Below the pieces are notes generated by a model. It saw nothing but the letters and a program-made list of their open reading frames with translations, made no database searches and was not told the origin of the DNA. Shown here piece after piece: positions 34,701 through 45,576 of a stretch of DNA of 64,000 nt (position 1 is its first letter; every line of letters starts with the position of its first letter). Source of the DNA: Planctomycetota bacterium (lineage in GTDB: Bacteria > Planctomycetota > J058). The position numbers were made by a program, and so were the translations under genes. The stretch is from positions 84,739 to 148,738 of the forward strand of contig JAMLIC010000019.1 in assembly GCA_023954375.1 (NCBI GenBank), read 5' to 3'.

Positions 34701-35150
34701 ATGCGCTGGTCCAAGGCCACCCGGTTCGCCCTGCACGCCGCGCTCGAGCTGGCCCGGGCCGGCGGCGAGCGGGTCACCACCCAGCAGATCGCCGAGACCT
34801 ACGAGATCTCGCTCAACCACCTGGCGAAGGTCATGGGCCAGCTGGTGCGCGCCGGGATCGCGCGCGGCGTCCGCGGCGTCGGGGGCGGCTACCGGCTGGC
34901 GCGCGACCCCGCGCGCATCACCCTGCTCGAGATCGTCGAGGCCGTCGAGGGGCCGCCGGAGACCGGCTGCTCGGTGCGCGACGACGGCAAGCCCTGCCGG
35001 GTCCCCTGCACCCTGCGCCCGGAGCTGGACGAGATCGAGGCCTACGCGGCGCGCCGGCTCCAGGAGCTGACGCTGGCGCAGGTCGCCGGCCTGCCGCCGC
35101 CGGCGAAGACGGCGCGGGGGCGTCGAGGGCGCAAGCTGCCGGTCCGCTGA
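34701..35150 (+). CDS. Rrf2-family transcription regulator with three cysteines
   Basis: 149 residues. A winged helix-turn-helix (about 1-80; TTQQIAETYEISLNHLAKVMGQLVRAGI, then GVGGGYRLARDP) is followed by CSVRDDGKPC and CRVPC. Three cysteines in this region are the usual iron-sulfur ligands of NsrR/IscR-type sensors of NO, oxygen or cluster status, though the spacing (C-x8-C-x3-C) is not exactly that of IscR. The basic tail (KTARGRRGRK) may add DNA contact. No obvious target operon is adjacent. Confidence 0.85.
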   Translation: MRWSKATRFALHAALELARAGGERVTTQQIAETYEISLNHLAKVMGQLVRAGIARGVRGVGGGYRLARDPARITLLEIVEAVEGPPETGCSVRDDGKPCRVPCTLRPELDEIEAYAARRLQELTLAQVAGLPPPAKTARGRRGRKLPVR

Positions 35151-35161
35151 ACCCGGCCCCC

Positions 35162-35356
35162 TCAATCCGCCAGCAGCGTGACCGCCTGCACCACCACCGC
35201 GAAGGCGGCGATCCCGCCGGCCATGACGGCGAAGAGGCGCGCGGCGCCCGCCAGCAGGTGGCGGTCCTCGTCCTCCTTCACGGCGGTGCACACGAAGGCC
35301 GTGATCGCGCACACGACGAGGTAGGTCAGGCCGAGGCCCGCGATGCTCGTGCTCAC
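35162..35356 (-). CDS. Small two-helix membrane protein
   Basis: 64 residues from GTG 35356 (4-nt overlap with the upstream gene). Two hydrophobic helices (LGLTYLVVCAITAFVCTAV and LFAVMAGGIAAFAVVVQAVTLL) are joined by a charged loop (KEDEDRH). Too small to name. Last gene of the rdgB-lepA-sip-lptB operon. Confidence 0.5.
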   Translation of the reverse strand: MSTSIAGLGLTYLVVCAITAFVCTAVKEDEDRHLLAGAARLFAVMAGGIAAFAVVVQAVTLLAD

Positions 35357-35994
35357 GAGGGGACGCCTCCGTCCGGGGCCTGCGCCCCGGCCTCGAGCTC
35401 CTTGCGCAGGCGCTCCAGCCGGGCGCGGTGCCGCGCCTCCTCGGCGCGGCGCTGCTGGGCGCCGGGCATGCCGTTGAGCGCGTCGTGGATGAGGAGCAGG
35501 TTGAGGAGCCCGGCGACCATCGTCAGGAGGAGGCCGGTGTCGATCGCCGGCAGGCGGCTGACGTACTCCGCCTCCGCCCAGTAGACCTCGCTCCGGTCCG
35601 GGGTCCAGGGCAGGTGGCCGTGGCTGTAGGCCAGCCCGGCGGCGGTGGGCAGCCCGGCCCCGACCTGGGCGATGAAGGCGAAGCGGTGGCCCATCTCGGC
35701 CTCGAGCGAGACGGCCTCGCCGCGCGAGACCCGGAGCCCGGCCGCGAACGCGCCCAGGAGCAGGACCATGCTCACGAGGCCCTTGATGCGCTGCCCGGCG
35801 TAGACGTGCCCCGCGCCGGGGACGAGCCACGCCAGGAGCGCGGCGAGCTCCGGGTGCTTGCCGCGCGCGCGCATGGCGTCGATCGGGTCGAGCTCGTGCT
35901 CGGCCGGACCGGCGTCGGACGGGGTCGACGCGGCCTGGGCAGGCGGCGCTGGCGGCGGGACCTGCGCCTGGGGCGTCGTCGGGTCGTCGGTCAC
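35353..35994 (-). CDS. Membrane protein resembling DUF6677 proteins
   Basis: 213 residues from GTG 35994. After a ~45-residue Pro-rich disordered start come LLAWLVPGAGHVYAGQRIKG and three to four hydrophobic helices, then a basic coiled-coil tail (QQRRAEEARHRARLERLRKEL). The GHVYAGQ-type segment reminds me of DUF6677 membrane proteins, which I associate with planctomycetes. Coupled by GTGA overlaps on both sides (lptB upstream, the small membrane gene downstream), so probably an envelope function. Activity unknown. Confidence 0.55.
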   Translation of the reverse strand: MTDDPTTPQAQVPPPAPPAQAASTPSDAGPAEHELDPIDAMRARGKHPELAALLAWLVPGAGHVYAGQRIKGLVSMVLLLGAFAAGLRVSRGEAVSLEAEMGHRFAFIAQVGAGLPTAAGLAYSHGHLPWTPDRSEVYWAEAEYVSRLPAIDTGLLLTMVAGLLNLLLIHDALNGMPGAQQRRAEEARHRARLERLRKELEAGAQAPDGGVPS

Positions 35995-36782
35995 GCCGCG
36001 TCCTCCACCCCGCCCCGGGGCGGCCGGGCGGGCAGGTCGAGCTGGAAGTCCTGGCCCAGGTAGACGCGCCGCGCCTCCTCGGAGTCGACGATCGCCTGCG
36101 GCGGGCCGTGGACGATGATCTTGCCGTCGTTCATCAGGTAGACGCGGTCGACCGTGAGCAGCACGCGCTCGACGTCGTGGTCGGTGATGAACACCGAGAT
36201 CCCGCGGTCGCGCAGGCCGAAGACGATCGCCTGGATCTCGCTCCGGGCGATCGGGTCGACGCCGTGCCACGGCTCGTCGAAGAGCACCAGGCGCGGCTCC
36301 GTGATCAAGAGCCGCGCCACCTCGAGGCGGCGCTTCTGCCCGCCCGAGAGCGTGCGCGCGAGCTGGTCGCGCGTGGGCGTGAGGCCGTACTCGTCGAGGA
36401 GCGCGTCGCAGCGGCGGCGCCGGTCGGCCCGCGAGAGCGACAGGCGCTCGAGCACGACCAGCAGGTTCTGCTCGGTCGTCAGGTCCTTGAACTCCGAGTG
36501 CTCCTGGGCCAGGTAGCCCATGCCGGCGCGCGCGCGCCGGTACATCGGCCAGTCGGTCACGTCCTGGTCGAGGAAGGTGACCGCGCCCTCGTCGGGGCGG
36601 AACATGCCCATGGACATCCGGAACGTGGTCGTCTTCCCGGCGCCGTTGGCCCCGAGGAGGCCCACGATCTCGCCCTGCTCGACGTCGAGGTCGACGCCCT
36701 GGACGATCGCGCGGAAGGTCGCGCCGCCGAACGGCAGCCCGCCCACCCGGAAGCTCTTCTTCAGCCCGCGGACGCGCAGCAT
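35991..36782 (-). CDS. lptB: LptB-type ABC ATPase (lipopolysaccharide transport)
   Basis: 263 residues from ATG 36782. Walker A GANGAGKTTT, signature LSGGQKRR, Walker B LVLFDEPWHGVD, H-loop ITDHDV. The compact single-domain form with the FKDLTTEQNL and EARRVYLGQDF segments is that of LptB, which powers lipopolysaccharide extraction with LptFG. The LptFG and LptA/C genes are not in this window. GVDP carries Trp-His in the D-loop (PWHGVDP) where LptB usually has PFAGVDP, a small deviation. It lies between signal peptidase and membrane protein genes. Confidence 0.75.
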   Translation of the reverse strand: MLRVRGLKKSFRVGGLPFGGATFRAIVQGVDLDVEQGEIVGLLGANGAGKTTTFRMSMGMFRPDEGAVTFLDQDVTDWPMYRRARAGMGYLAQEHSEFKDLTTEQNLLVVLERLSLSRADRRRRCDALLDEYGLTPTRDQLARTLSGGQKRRLEVARLLITEPRLVLFDEPWHGVDPIARSEIQAIVFGLRDRGISVFITDHDVERVLLTVDRVYLMNDGKIIVHGPPQAIVDSEEARRVYLGQDFQLDLPARPPRGGVEDAA

Positions 36783-36784
36783 GC

Positions 36785-38575
36785 TCACCTCACGAGCCTC
36801 AGGTCGCCCGCGCGCGGCGGCCACCACACGAGGAAGGCGCGCCCCTGGACGTGCCCCTCGTGCAGGAAGCCCCACGTGCGCCCGTCGGCCGAGCTGGGGC
36901 TGTTGTCGCCCAGCGCGAAGTAGCGCCCCGGCGGGACCGTGACCGGCTGGACGGCCGGGTTCGTGCCGCTGAAGCCGCTCCCGCCGGCGACGTAGTGGAT
37001 GTCGCGGTCGATGCGCACCGCCTCGAACGTCACCTGGCCGCCGCTCGCGCCCAGGCGCGCCGTCGCCAGCGCCGGCCGCGCGGTCGAGGCGCCGGCGTCG
37101 TGCGCCGGCTCGGGGAGGAGCGGCGCGCCGTCGACGAAGATGCGCACCCGCTCGTCGGCGTAGGCCAGCGCCACCTCGACCGGCCGGTCGGCGGCCAGCG
37201 GCCGCCGCGCCGTCGTCGAGGCGAGCGCCTGCCCGCCGGCCTCGACCGTGAAGGCGCCGGACGCCGCCCCCTCGGCGGGGAACGTGGCCGTGACCTCGCG
37301 CCCGTCCTCGACCACGCTCAGGCGCACGACCGCGCCGCGGGCCGGCGTGACGACCGCGCGCACGCGGAGGTCGCGCACGGGGTCGTAGCCGGAGAACTCG
37401 CCCCGCGCGCTGTTGTAGCTGGTCGTGTCGCGGACCCCGCCCTGCTCGCGGTCGAAGTCGACGGCGACGACCGCCCGGGGCCCCGGCCGCAGGATGACGC
37501 TCCCCCCGTCGCGGGCCACCTCCCAGGCGTCGTCGGGCGGCTCGGCGCCGGGCGGCGGCGCCCACACCGCGCCGAGGCCGTCGAAGCGGTAGCGGCCGTC
37601 GAACACCGGGATCCACACGGCGTCCTGCACGCTCGGGGGCTTGGGGGCCAGCGCGCCGTTCACGTAGAGGTCGCCGCGCTTCACCTGGAGCGTGTCGCCG
37701 GGGAGGCCGACGACGCGCTTGATGTAGCTCTCCCAGGGCATCTTCGGGTTGCGGAACACGACCACCTCGTAGCGCTCCGGCGGGCGCACGCGGTAGACGA
37801 GCTTGTTGACGAGGATCTTGTTGCCGTCGCTGACGGTCTCGGCCCGGTCGAAGACGAAGTCGTCCCGGCACACCGGGCAGCGCGCGCGCCCGAGGCCCAC
37901 CGGCTGCTCGGCCTCGCTCTTGCCGACCGAGAAGGGGTACTCGCAGCGCTCGCACGTCACCCGGTAGTTGTTGCCCAGGAGCGTCGGCGCCATGGAGCCG
38001 GTCGGGATGACGAACGCCTCCACGGCGAAGTGGCGCAGGATCAGGTAGAGGATCGCCGCGAAGGCCAGCTCGCGAAGGTTCTCGCCCAGCCACGTGGGCG
38101 GCGGCCCCTTCCGCGGCCCCTCCTCGACCTCGCGGCGGCTGGCGGCGATCCGCTGGCCGAGCGCGCGGACGTTCGCCGCCTGCTGCACGGTCGAGCCCAG
38201 CCAGAAGCCGGCGCACAGGAGGCCGCCGCCGAAGGCGAACCGCAGGAGCCGGGCCGTGCCGTCGGTGAGCTGCTGCGCGTCGAGGACGATCCTGAGGCCA
38301 ACGAGCCCCACGACCACCGCGACGACGAGCGCGAGCAGCCGCCCGAGCGCGCTCGGCCGCACTGGCGCCGCGAACGAGCACTTCGTGCAGCGCACGTCCG
38401 GTCGCGCGACGAGGGGCGCGAGCGCGGGATGACGGGGGCCCGCCGCCAGCCGCGCGCCGCACGCCGGGCACGGCCCCTCGGGGTCGAGGACCGCCGCCCG
38501 CTCGAGGGCCTCGCGCTCCCTCGCCCGGTCGCGCTCGTGGAGCGCCTTCTCCAGCTCGGCCTCGGTCACGCTCAC
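36785..38575 (-). CDS. Signal peptidase I, enlarged form with zinc ribbons (first of two)
   Basis: 596 residues from GTG 38575, against about 250-320 in most bacteria. N-terminal zinc ribbon (CPACG, CTKC), two to three membrane helices, then FVIPTGSMAPTL with catalytic S194. A second zinc ribbon (CERC...CPVC) follows at once, then KILVNKLVYR, YEVVVF and YIKRVVGLPGD with the catalytic lysine. About 250 residues with a beta-rich, LamG-like character are inserted before the final GDNSPSSADGRTWG box. The enzyme cleaves signal peptides of exported proteins. It overlaps the paralogue upstream by 4 nt. Confidence 0.85.
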   Translation of the reverse strand: MSVTEAELEKALHERDRAREREALERAAVLDPEGPCPACGARLAAGPRHPALAPLVARPDVRCTKCSFAAPVRPSALGRLLALVVAVVVGLVGLRIVLDAQQLTDGTARLLRFAFGGGLLCAGFWLGSTVQQAANVRALGQRIAASRREVEEGPRKGPPPTWLGENLRELAFAAILYLILRHFAVEAFVIPTGSMAPTLLGNNYRVTCERCEYPFSVGKSEAEQPVGLGRARCPVCRDDFVFDRAETVSDGNKILVNKLVYRVRPPERYEVVVFRNPKMPWESYIKRVVGLPGDTLQVKRGDLYVNGALAPKPPSVQDAVWIPVFDGRYRFDGLGAVWAPPPGAEPPDDAWEVARDGGSVILRPGPRAVVAVDFDREQGGVRDTTSYNSARGEFSGYDPVRDLRVRAVVTPARGAVVRLSVVEDGREVTATFPAEGAASGAFTVEAGGQALASTTARRPLAADRPVEVALAYADERVRIFVDGAPLLPEPAHDAGASTARPALATARLGASGGQVTFEAVRIDRDIHYVAGGSGFSGTNPAVQPVTVPPGRYFALGDNSPSSADGRTWGFLHEGHVQGRAFLVWWPPRAGDLRLVR

Positions 38576-40451
38576 CGGATGCGCTTCACCTGCTCGGGGA
38601 CCAGCGGCCAGAAGACGAGGAACGCCCGCCCGATCAGGTGCTCCTCGCGCACGAACCCCCAGCGCCGGCCGTCCTCCGAGTTCGGACTGTTGTCGCCCAT
38701 GACGAAGAAGGCCCCCGGCGGCACGCGCACCGGGCGGCTGCTGGGGTCGTTCTCGCCGCCCAGGCTGCCGACGTAGTAGATGTCGCGGTCGAGGCGCACC
38801 TGCTCGAAGGTCGCGGGCGCGCCCGCGGCGCCCAGGCGCACGCTCGAGCGCGCGGTCGGGCCCGGCGGGGCGAACGGGTCGTCCCAGGCGACGACGGTCA
38901 CCCCGCCGATCAGGAGCCGCGCCCGGTCGTCGGCGTAGGCCAGCCCGACCTCGACCGGGGCGCCCGGGGCCAGGGCCGGCCGCGCGACGGCCCGCTGCGG
39001 CTCGCCGTCGACCTCGATCGCGAAGGTCCCCTCGCCCTGGCCGACGGGGAAGCGGGCCGAGACGACGCGCGGCGCGCCGCCCCCCTCGACCTCCTCGACG
39101 ATCGCGAGGCGCACCGTCGCGCCGTCGGCGGCCGTGACGCGCGCGCGGACGCGCAGGTCGGCCACGTCGTGGCGCTCGTGGTGGTCGTTTCGGCTGTAGC
39201 CGTAGTGGTCGAAGATCCGCCGCCGGTACTCGGCCCACTCCGCGCGCCCCGGGCGCGGCGCGCACGTGACGCGCCCCCCCTCGAGGCCGCCCCAGGCCGC
39301 CTCCGGCCGCGGCCGCGGCGGGCCGTCGTCGCCCGGGAAGTCCTCCTCCGCGAGGGGGTCGTCGAGCGGGCGCCACAGCGGGCCGAGCGGGTCCTTCGGC
39401 AGGTGGGCGTCGTCGTGGACGGGGATCCAGATCGCGTCCTGCACGTCGTCTGGCTTGCGCGCCAGGCGCCCGTCGACGAACAGGTCGCCGTTGCTGAGCC
39501 GCAGCGTCTCGCCGGGCAGGCCGACGAGCCGCTTGATGTAGTTCTTCCAGGGGGCGTCCGGGAACTTGAACACCACGACCTCGTAGCGCCGGGGCGGGCG
39601 CGCCCGGTAGACGAGCTTGTTCACGAGGATCTTGTTGCCCCCGTGCACGTCGTCGACCGTGCGGTCGAGGTCGAAGATCCGGTCGCAGAGCGGGCAGTGC
39701 GCGGTCACCGGCTGCACGTCGCCGCGCACCGTCAGCTCGTTCTCGTCCTTGGCCAGCGGGAAGGCGTGGTCGCACGCGGGGCAGGCGACGACGAAGTGGT
39801 CGCCGAGGAGCGTCGGGGCCATGGAGCCCGTGGGGATGACGAACGCCTCCATGACGAAGTGGCGGATGATCAGCGCCAGGACCACGGCGACCACGACCGC
39901 CTCGAGGTTCTCCGACACCCAGCCCGTGGCCGGCGGCGGCTCGTCGGGCTCGCCCCGGCGGCGCCGCCAGCCGCGCAGGATGCGCCCGGCGAGCCGCTGC
40001 GTGTCGCCGAGGCCCTGGGCCTGCCAGCCGGCCCACAGGCCGCCGCCGAGGAGGAGCACCCCGCCCACGCGGGCGACGCTGCGGGCCGTGGGGTCGAGGA
40101 GGCGCTGCGCGTGGAGCACCGCGGCGGCGCCGGCCACCGCGGCGGCGAGCGCCAGGAGCAGCGCCAGCGCCCAGCCGAGCGTCGAGGGCGCCGCCTCGGC
40201 GGAGAAGGCGCAGGCCCGGCAGGCGAGCCCCGGACGTCGGACGAGCGGGCGCAGGAGGACGAAGCAGCGCTCGACCTCGAGCGCCTCCTCGCAGACCGGG
40301 CAGGGGCCGGGGCCGAGCGCCCGCGCGAGCGCGCGCGCGCGGGCCTCCTCGGCCCGGTCGCGCGCCGCGAGGACCGCCTCGAGGTCGGCGTCCGACGGCG
40401 CCGCGCTCGTCGCGCCCGCCGTCCGTGGCTCGCTCGTCCCCGCGCCCGGCG

Positions 40452-40455
<4 letters not shown>
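38572..40455 (-). CDS. Signal peptidase I, enlarged form with zinc ribbons (second of two)
   Basis: 627 residues from GTG 40455. Same plan as its neighbour: N-terminal ribbon (CPVCEE...CRAC), membrane helices, IPTGSMAPTL with catalytic S211, second ribbon (CPACDH...CPLC), KILVNKLVYRA, YIKRLVGLPGE, a ~280-residue beta-rich insertion and MGDNSPNSEDGRRWG. All catalytic elements are present in both copies, while the insertions differ strongly, so the pair has diverged after an old duplication and may cleave different substrates. Coupled to lepA by a GTGA overlap. Confidence 0.85.
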
Positions 40456-42284
<1,829 letters not shown>

Positions 42285-42287
42285 GCG

Positions 42288-42884
42288 TCAGATCGACTCC
42301 AGGAGCTTCGGGCGGAGCGCGGCCACCGCGCGGCCGCGGTGGCTGATGGCGTTCTTCTCGTCGTCGGAGAGCTCCGCCAGCGTGCGCTCGTCATGGGGGC
42401 CGGTGGGGAGGAAGAGCGGGTCGTAGCCGAAGCCGCCCGCGCCGCGCTCGGCCAGCGCGATGCGGCCCTCGAGCACGCCCTCGACGGTGGCGATCAGCTC
42501 GCCCGAGGGGCGGGCCAGCGCGGCCACGCAGCGGAAGCGCGCCGTGCGGCGCGGGAGGGGCACGCCGTCGAGGGCGGCCAGGAGCTTGCGGCGGTTGGCG
42601 GCGGCGTCGGCGTCCGGGCCGGCGTAGCGGGCCGTGTGCACGCCCGGCGCGCCGTCGAGGGCGTCGACCTCGAGGCCCGTGTCCTCGGCGAGGCACGGCT
42701 GGCCCGTGGCCTTCGCGTAGCCGCAGGCCTTGAGCACGGCGTTGCCCTCGAGGGTGGGCGCGTCCTCGACGACCTCGGGGACCGAGGCCGGGAGCGCCTG
42801 GAGCACGAGCGGGACCCGGAGCAGGATGTCCCGGATCTCACGGAGCTTGTGCTCGTTCTTGGTGCCGATCAGGAGGGCCTTCAC
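42288..42884 (-). CDS. rdgB: Non-canonical purine NTP pyrophosphatase (RdgB/HAM1)
   Basis: 198 residues from GTG 42884. LLIGTKNEHKLREI is the family's nucleotide-binding start, with AEDTGLEVDALDGAPGVHTARYAG and FGYDPLFLP-x-SHRGRA as active-site elements. The enzyme hydrolyses dITP, XTP and similar damaged nucleotides to monophosphates. It is the first gene of a seven-gene coupled operon down to 35162, three bases ahead of lepA. Confidence 0.95.
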   Translation of the reverse strand: MKALLIGTKNEHKLREIRDILLRVPLVLQALPASVPEVVEDAPTLEGNAVLKACGYAKATGQPCLAEDTGLEVDALDGAPGVHTARYAGPDADAAANRRKLLAALDGVPLPRRTARFRCVAALARPSGELIATVEGVLEGRIALAERGAGGFGYDPLFLPTGPHDERTLAELSDDEKNAISHRGRAVAALRPKLLESI

Positions 42885-42895
42885 GCGGGCGGAGG

Positions 42896-42901
42896 ATCGT
42901 A
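42896..42901 (-). promoter_or_regulatory. Extended -10 box (TGTTACGAT) before rdgB
   Basis: On the minus strand TACGAT, with an upstream TG one base away, ends 11 nt before the rdgB GTG, leaving a leader of only a few bases. There is no ribosome site, in line with the other near-leaderless starts. A TTGTCA is 20 nt upstream, rather far for a -35. Confidence 0.45.
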
Positions 42902-42931
42902 ACACGCGCCGGGCGTTGCACTGACAAGCGT

Positions 42932-45290
42932 TCAGCCCGGCTCCAGGGTGAGCTGGACGACGCCGGCCTCGTCGGCCAGGGTGACCGACACCTCGGCGGC
43001 GCCCGTGGTCGGGACGAGCCCCGGCAGCCCGCGGACGAGCGCCTCGAGCAGGCGCACCTCGTCGTCGCGCGGCGGCCGCCGCTCGCCCGCGGGCGTCAGC
43101 CCGGTGACGAGCGGGTAGGCGTCCTCGGCCGCGACGGCGCCCGCGGCCTCGATCGCCTCGAGGTCGGCGAGCGTCAGCCGGTCGGGCGCCTCGAACAGGA
43201 GCGCGGCGGCGCCCGCGCCCGTCGACGCGCCGCCCTCCTGGAAGGCCTGGAGGCCCTCGCGGTCGGGGGCCGCGACGACGCCGTAGGTCAGGCCGGCGGC
43301 GCCGAGGACGACGCCGAAGCCCTCGAGGTCGCCCGCATGGACGCGCACGACGCGGTCGTCGCCGAGCGCCTCCCACGGCGCGGCGCGGTAGAGCGCGGCC
43401 GCGGCCTCGACCAGGCGGCGCGCGCGCTCGGGCGGCAGCGCCGCGAGGGTGCCCGGCGGTTCGGTCGCCTCGGCGAGCATGCGGCGGGCCCTGGCCTCGA
43501 CGACCGCGACGAAGGTGGCGCACTCGCCCGCGCCGCAGGCGATCCCCAGGGCCTCGCACGGCCCGGCGAGCGCCGCGCGCTCGGCCTCCGAGCGCACCTC
43601 GACCCCGCCGGGGCGGCGCGGCTCGCCCTCGCGCGGGCGGCGAAGGCCGGCCAGGAGCGCCTCGAACAGCACCTGGTGGCTGGGCGCGTCGAGGGCCATC
43701 TCGGCGGCGACGATCTGGCCCTCGGCGGCGCGCGGCGCGGCGACGGCCAGCGCCAGCCACGGCCGCGTGCGCGCGCCGTCGGGGCCTTCGACCCAGCGCG
43801 GGACGCGGCGCCAGCCGACCTGCCACACCTCGGCCGGGTCCTGCGGCAGCGCCCGCAGGCGGTCACGGAGCTTGTGCGGGAGCTTCGGCGGCGGCTCGGC
43901 CGGGAGGGGCTGCGCGGCCAGCCAGTCGACCGCGCCGGGCGTCGCGCGCCAGGCGCCGCCCTGCGCGAGGGCGTAGAGCGCCGCCTCGAGCGGCTCGCCC
44001 GGGACGACGCGGCCGGCGAGGTCGTCGGGCAGGCGCCGCCCGCCGGTGAGGAACGTGCGCACGTGGGCGTTGCGCTCGAGGGCGCGCCGCGCGGCGGCGC
44101 GCGCCTCGTCGGCGTCGCCCCGGCCGCGGAAGGCGAGCAGGGCCCCGGTCCACGCGACCCAGGCCGGGTCGCCCTCGTCGGCGGGGGCCGCGTCGACGAG
44201 CGCCTGGCAGGCGGCGTCGTCGCCCAGCTCGAGCAGGCAGGCCGCGAGCAGCGCGCGCGGGCCGCCGCCCTCGGCGCCCGCGGCCGCGAGCGCCGCCGGC
44301 GGCGCGCGCCACAGCGCCGCCTCCAGTTGCGCCCGCGCCTGGCGCAGGGCCTCGTCGCCGCCCTCGAGGAGGAGCGCCTCGGCGAGCGCCGTCCGCGCGC
44401 GGAGCCACGCCCGCGCGTCGGCGCCGTCGGGGAGCGGCGGGCCAGGACCCGCGGCCGCGCCGGTGAGCCGCTCGGCGGCCTCGACCGCCGCCCGGCGGCG
44501 CGCGAGCGCCTGGGCGGGGTCCTGCGCGTGATCGGCGTGGAGCTAAGGTGCGCGTCGACGGCGTCGGGCCAGCGGGCGAGCGCCTCGCCCGCCAGCGCCG
44601 CCTGCTCGGCCGGGTCCTCGGCCTCGAAGGCCTCGTCGAGCAGCCCCTCGGCCTCCTCGCGCGGACCGGCGGCAGGCGCCGCCTCCGCCGCGACGGGCAG
44701 CGGCCGCGGGCCGCGCGCCGCCGGCCGCGCCCCGTCGGCGCGGCGCGGTTCGCCCTCGCGCCGCGCGCCGCGGTCCCGGTCCGTCCGGCGCTCGTCGGCG
44801 CGCCCGCCCGACGTCCGGCGCGCGCCGCCCTGTGCACCGGGTCGCCCACCCGGACGGTCACCCTGCCGGCCCCGTCGCGCTCCGGCCGCGGCCCGGGCCG
44901 CCACCCGCCAGCCCCACCCGGGGCCTCGCGACCGTCACCGCCGCCGCCGCCGCTCCGGCCGCCGCCGCCGCTCCGGCCGCCGCCGCCGCTCCGGCCGCCG
45001 CCGCTCCCGCTCCGGCCCCCGCCGCCGCTCCGGCCGCCGCCGCCGCTCCCGCTCCGGCCCCCGCTCCAGCCGCCGCCGCCGCTCCCGCTCCGGCCCCCGC
45101 TCCAGCCGCCGCCGCCGCTCCCGCTCCGGCTCCCGCCGCCGCTCCGGCTCCCGCCGCCGCTCCGGCTCCCGCCGCCGCTCCGGCTCCCGCCGCCGCTCCG
45201 GCTCCCGCCGCCGCCGCTCCCGCTCCGGCCGCCGCCGCCGCTCCGGCCGCCGCCGCCCCTCTCGCCGCTTCGTCCCCGATCGCCCGTCAT
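42932..45290 (-). pseudogene. TPR-like protein gene broken by a frameshift
   Basis: The C-terminal ~535 codons are open in one frame from 44542 down to 42932 (TALAEALLLEGGDEALRQ, then RRALERNAHVRTFLTGGRRLPDDL). The preceding helical segment (EEAEGLLDEAFEAEDPAEQAALAGEALARWPDAVDAHL) is in another frame. Removing the two bases TA near 44544-44545 joins them smoothly into DAHLLHADHAQDP. The family is a tetratricopeptide-like bacterial protein I know from planctomycete-style genomes, with no assigned function. N-terminal to that is an Arg/Gly-rich low-complexity region (44937-45262) whose correct frame is unclear, with a stop at 44935 in the frame of the helical segment. Either a recent mutation or a sequencing error would explain it. 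Confidence 0.6.
44937..45262. repeat. GC-rich tandem repeat (18-bp and related units)
   Basis: Repeated blocks such as gctcccgccgccgctccg (18 bp, several perfect copies around 45130-45210) and 15- to 24-bp variants run for ~325 bp. The minus strand reads as Gly/Ser/Arg (SRSGGG) in one frame and as PERRR in another; the plus strand reads PAAAPA. It lies in the N-terminal part of the broken TPR-like gene. Confidence 0.85.
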
Positions 45291-45576
45291 TCACCCACCC
45301 GCGCGAGCGACCGTTCTACCCGACGCCCCGCCGCACGCCTTCCGCTCCCGTCCCCCGTCCGGGAGAATCCTCGCCCGCCCGCCGCCGGTCGGGCCGCATG
45401 TCGCGCTTCCTGCTCGCCTTCTTCCTGGTCGCCCCGGCCGCGCGCCGGCGCAGCCGCCCCGGCGTCCTCCTCGAGCCGAGGGCGGCGCGCGCCGCAGCCT
45501 GGCCGCCGAACAGGCGGCGATCCTCGAGCAGATCACGCGCTTCTTCGGGCTCACCGAGTCGACACAAGGAGGTCAG
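45291..45576. other. Gap between divergent genes, possible broken small secreted ORF
   Basis: An ATG at 45398 starts a signal-peptide-like stretch (MSRFLLAFFLVAPAA). A different frame just ahead of 45577 encodes a helical segment (SLAAEQAAILEQITRFFGL). One frameshift would fuse them to a short exported protein, but neither half is convincing by itself. The rest should hold the promoter of the phosphatase gene. Confidence 0.25.
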
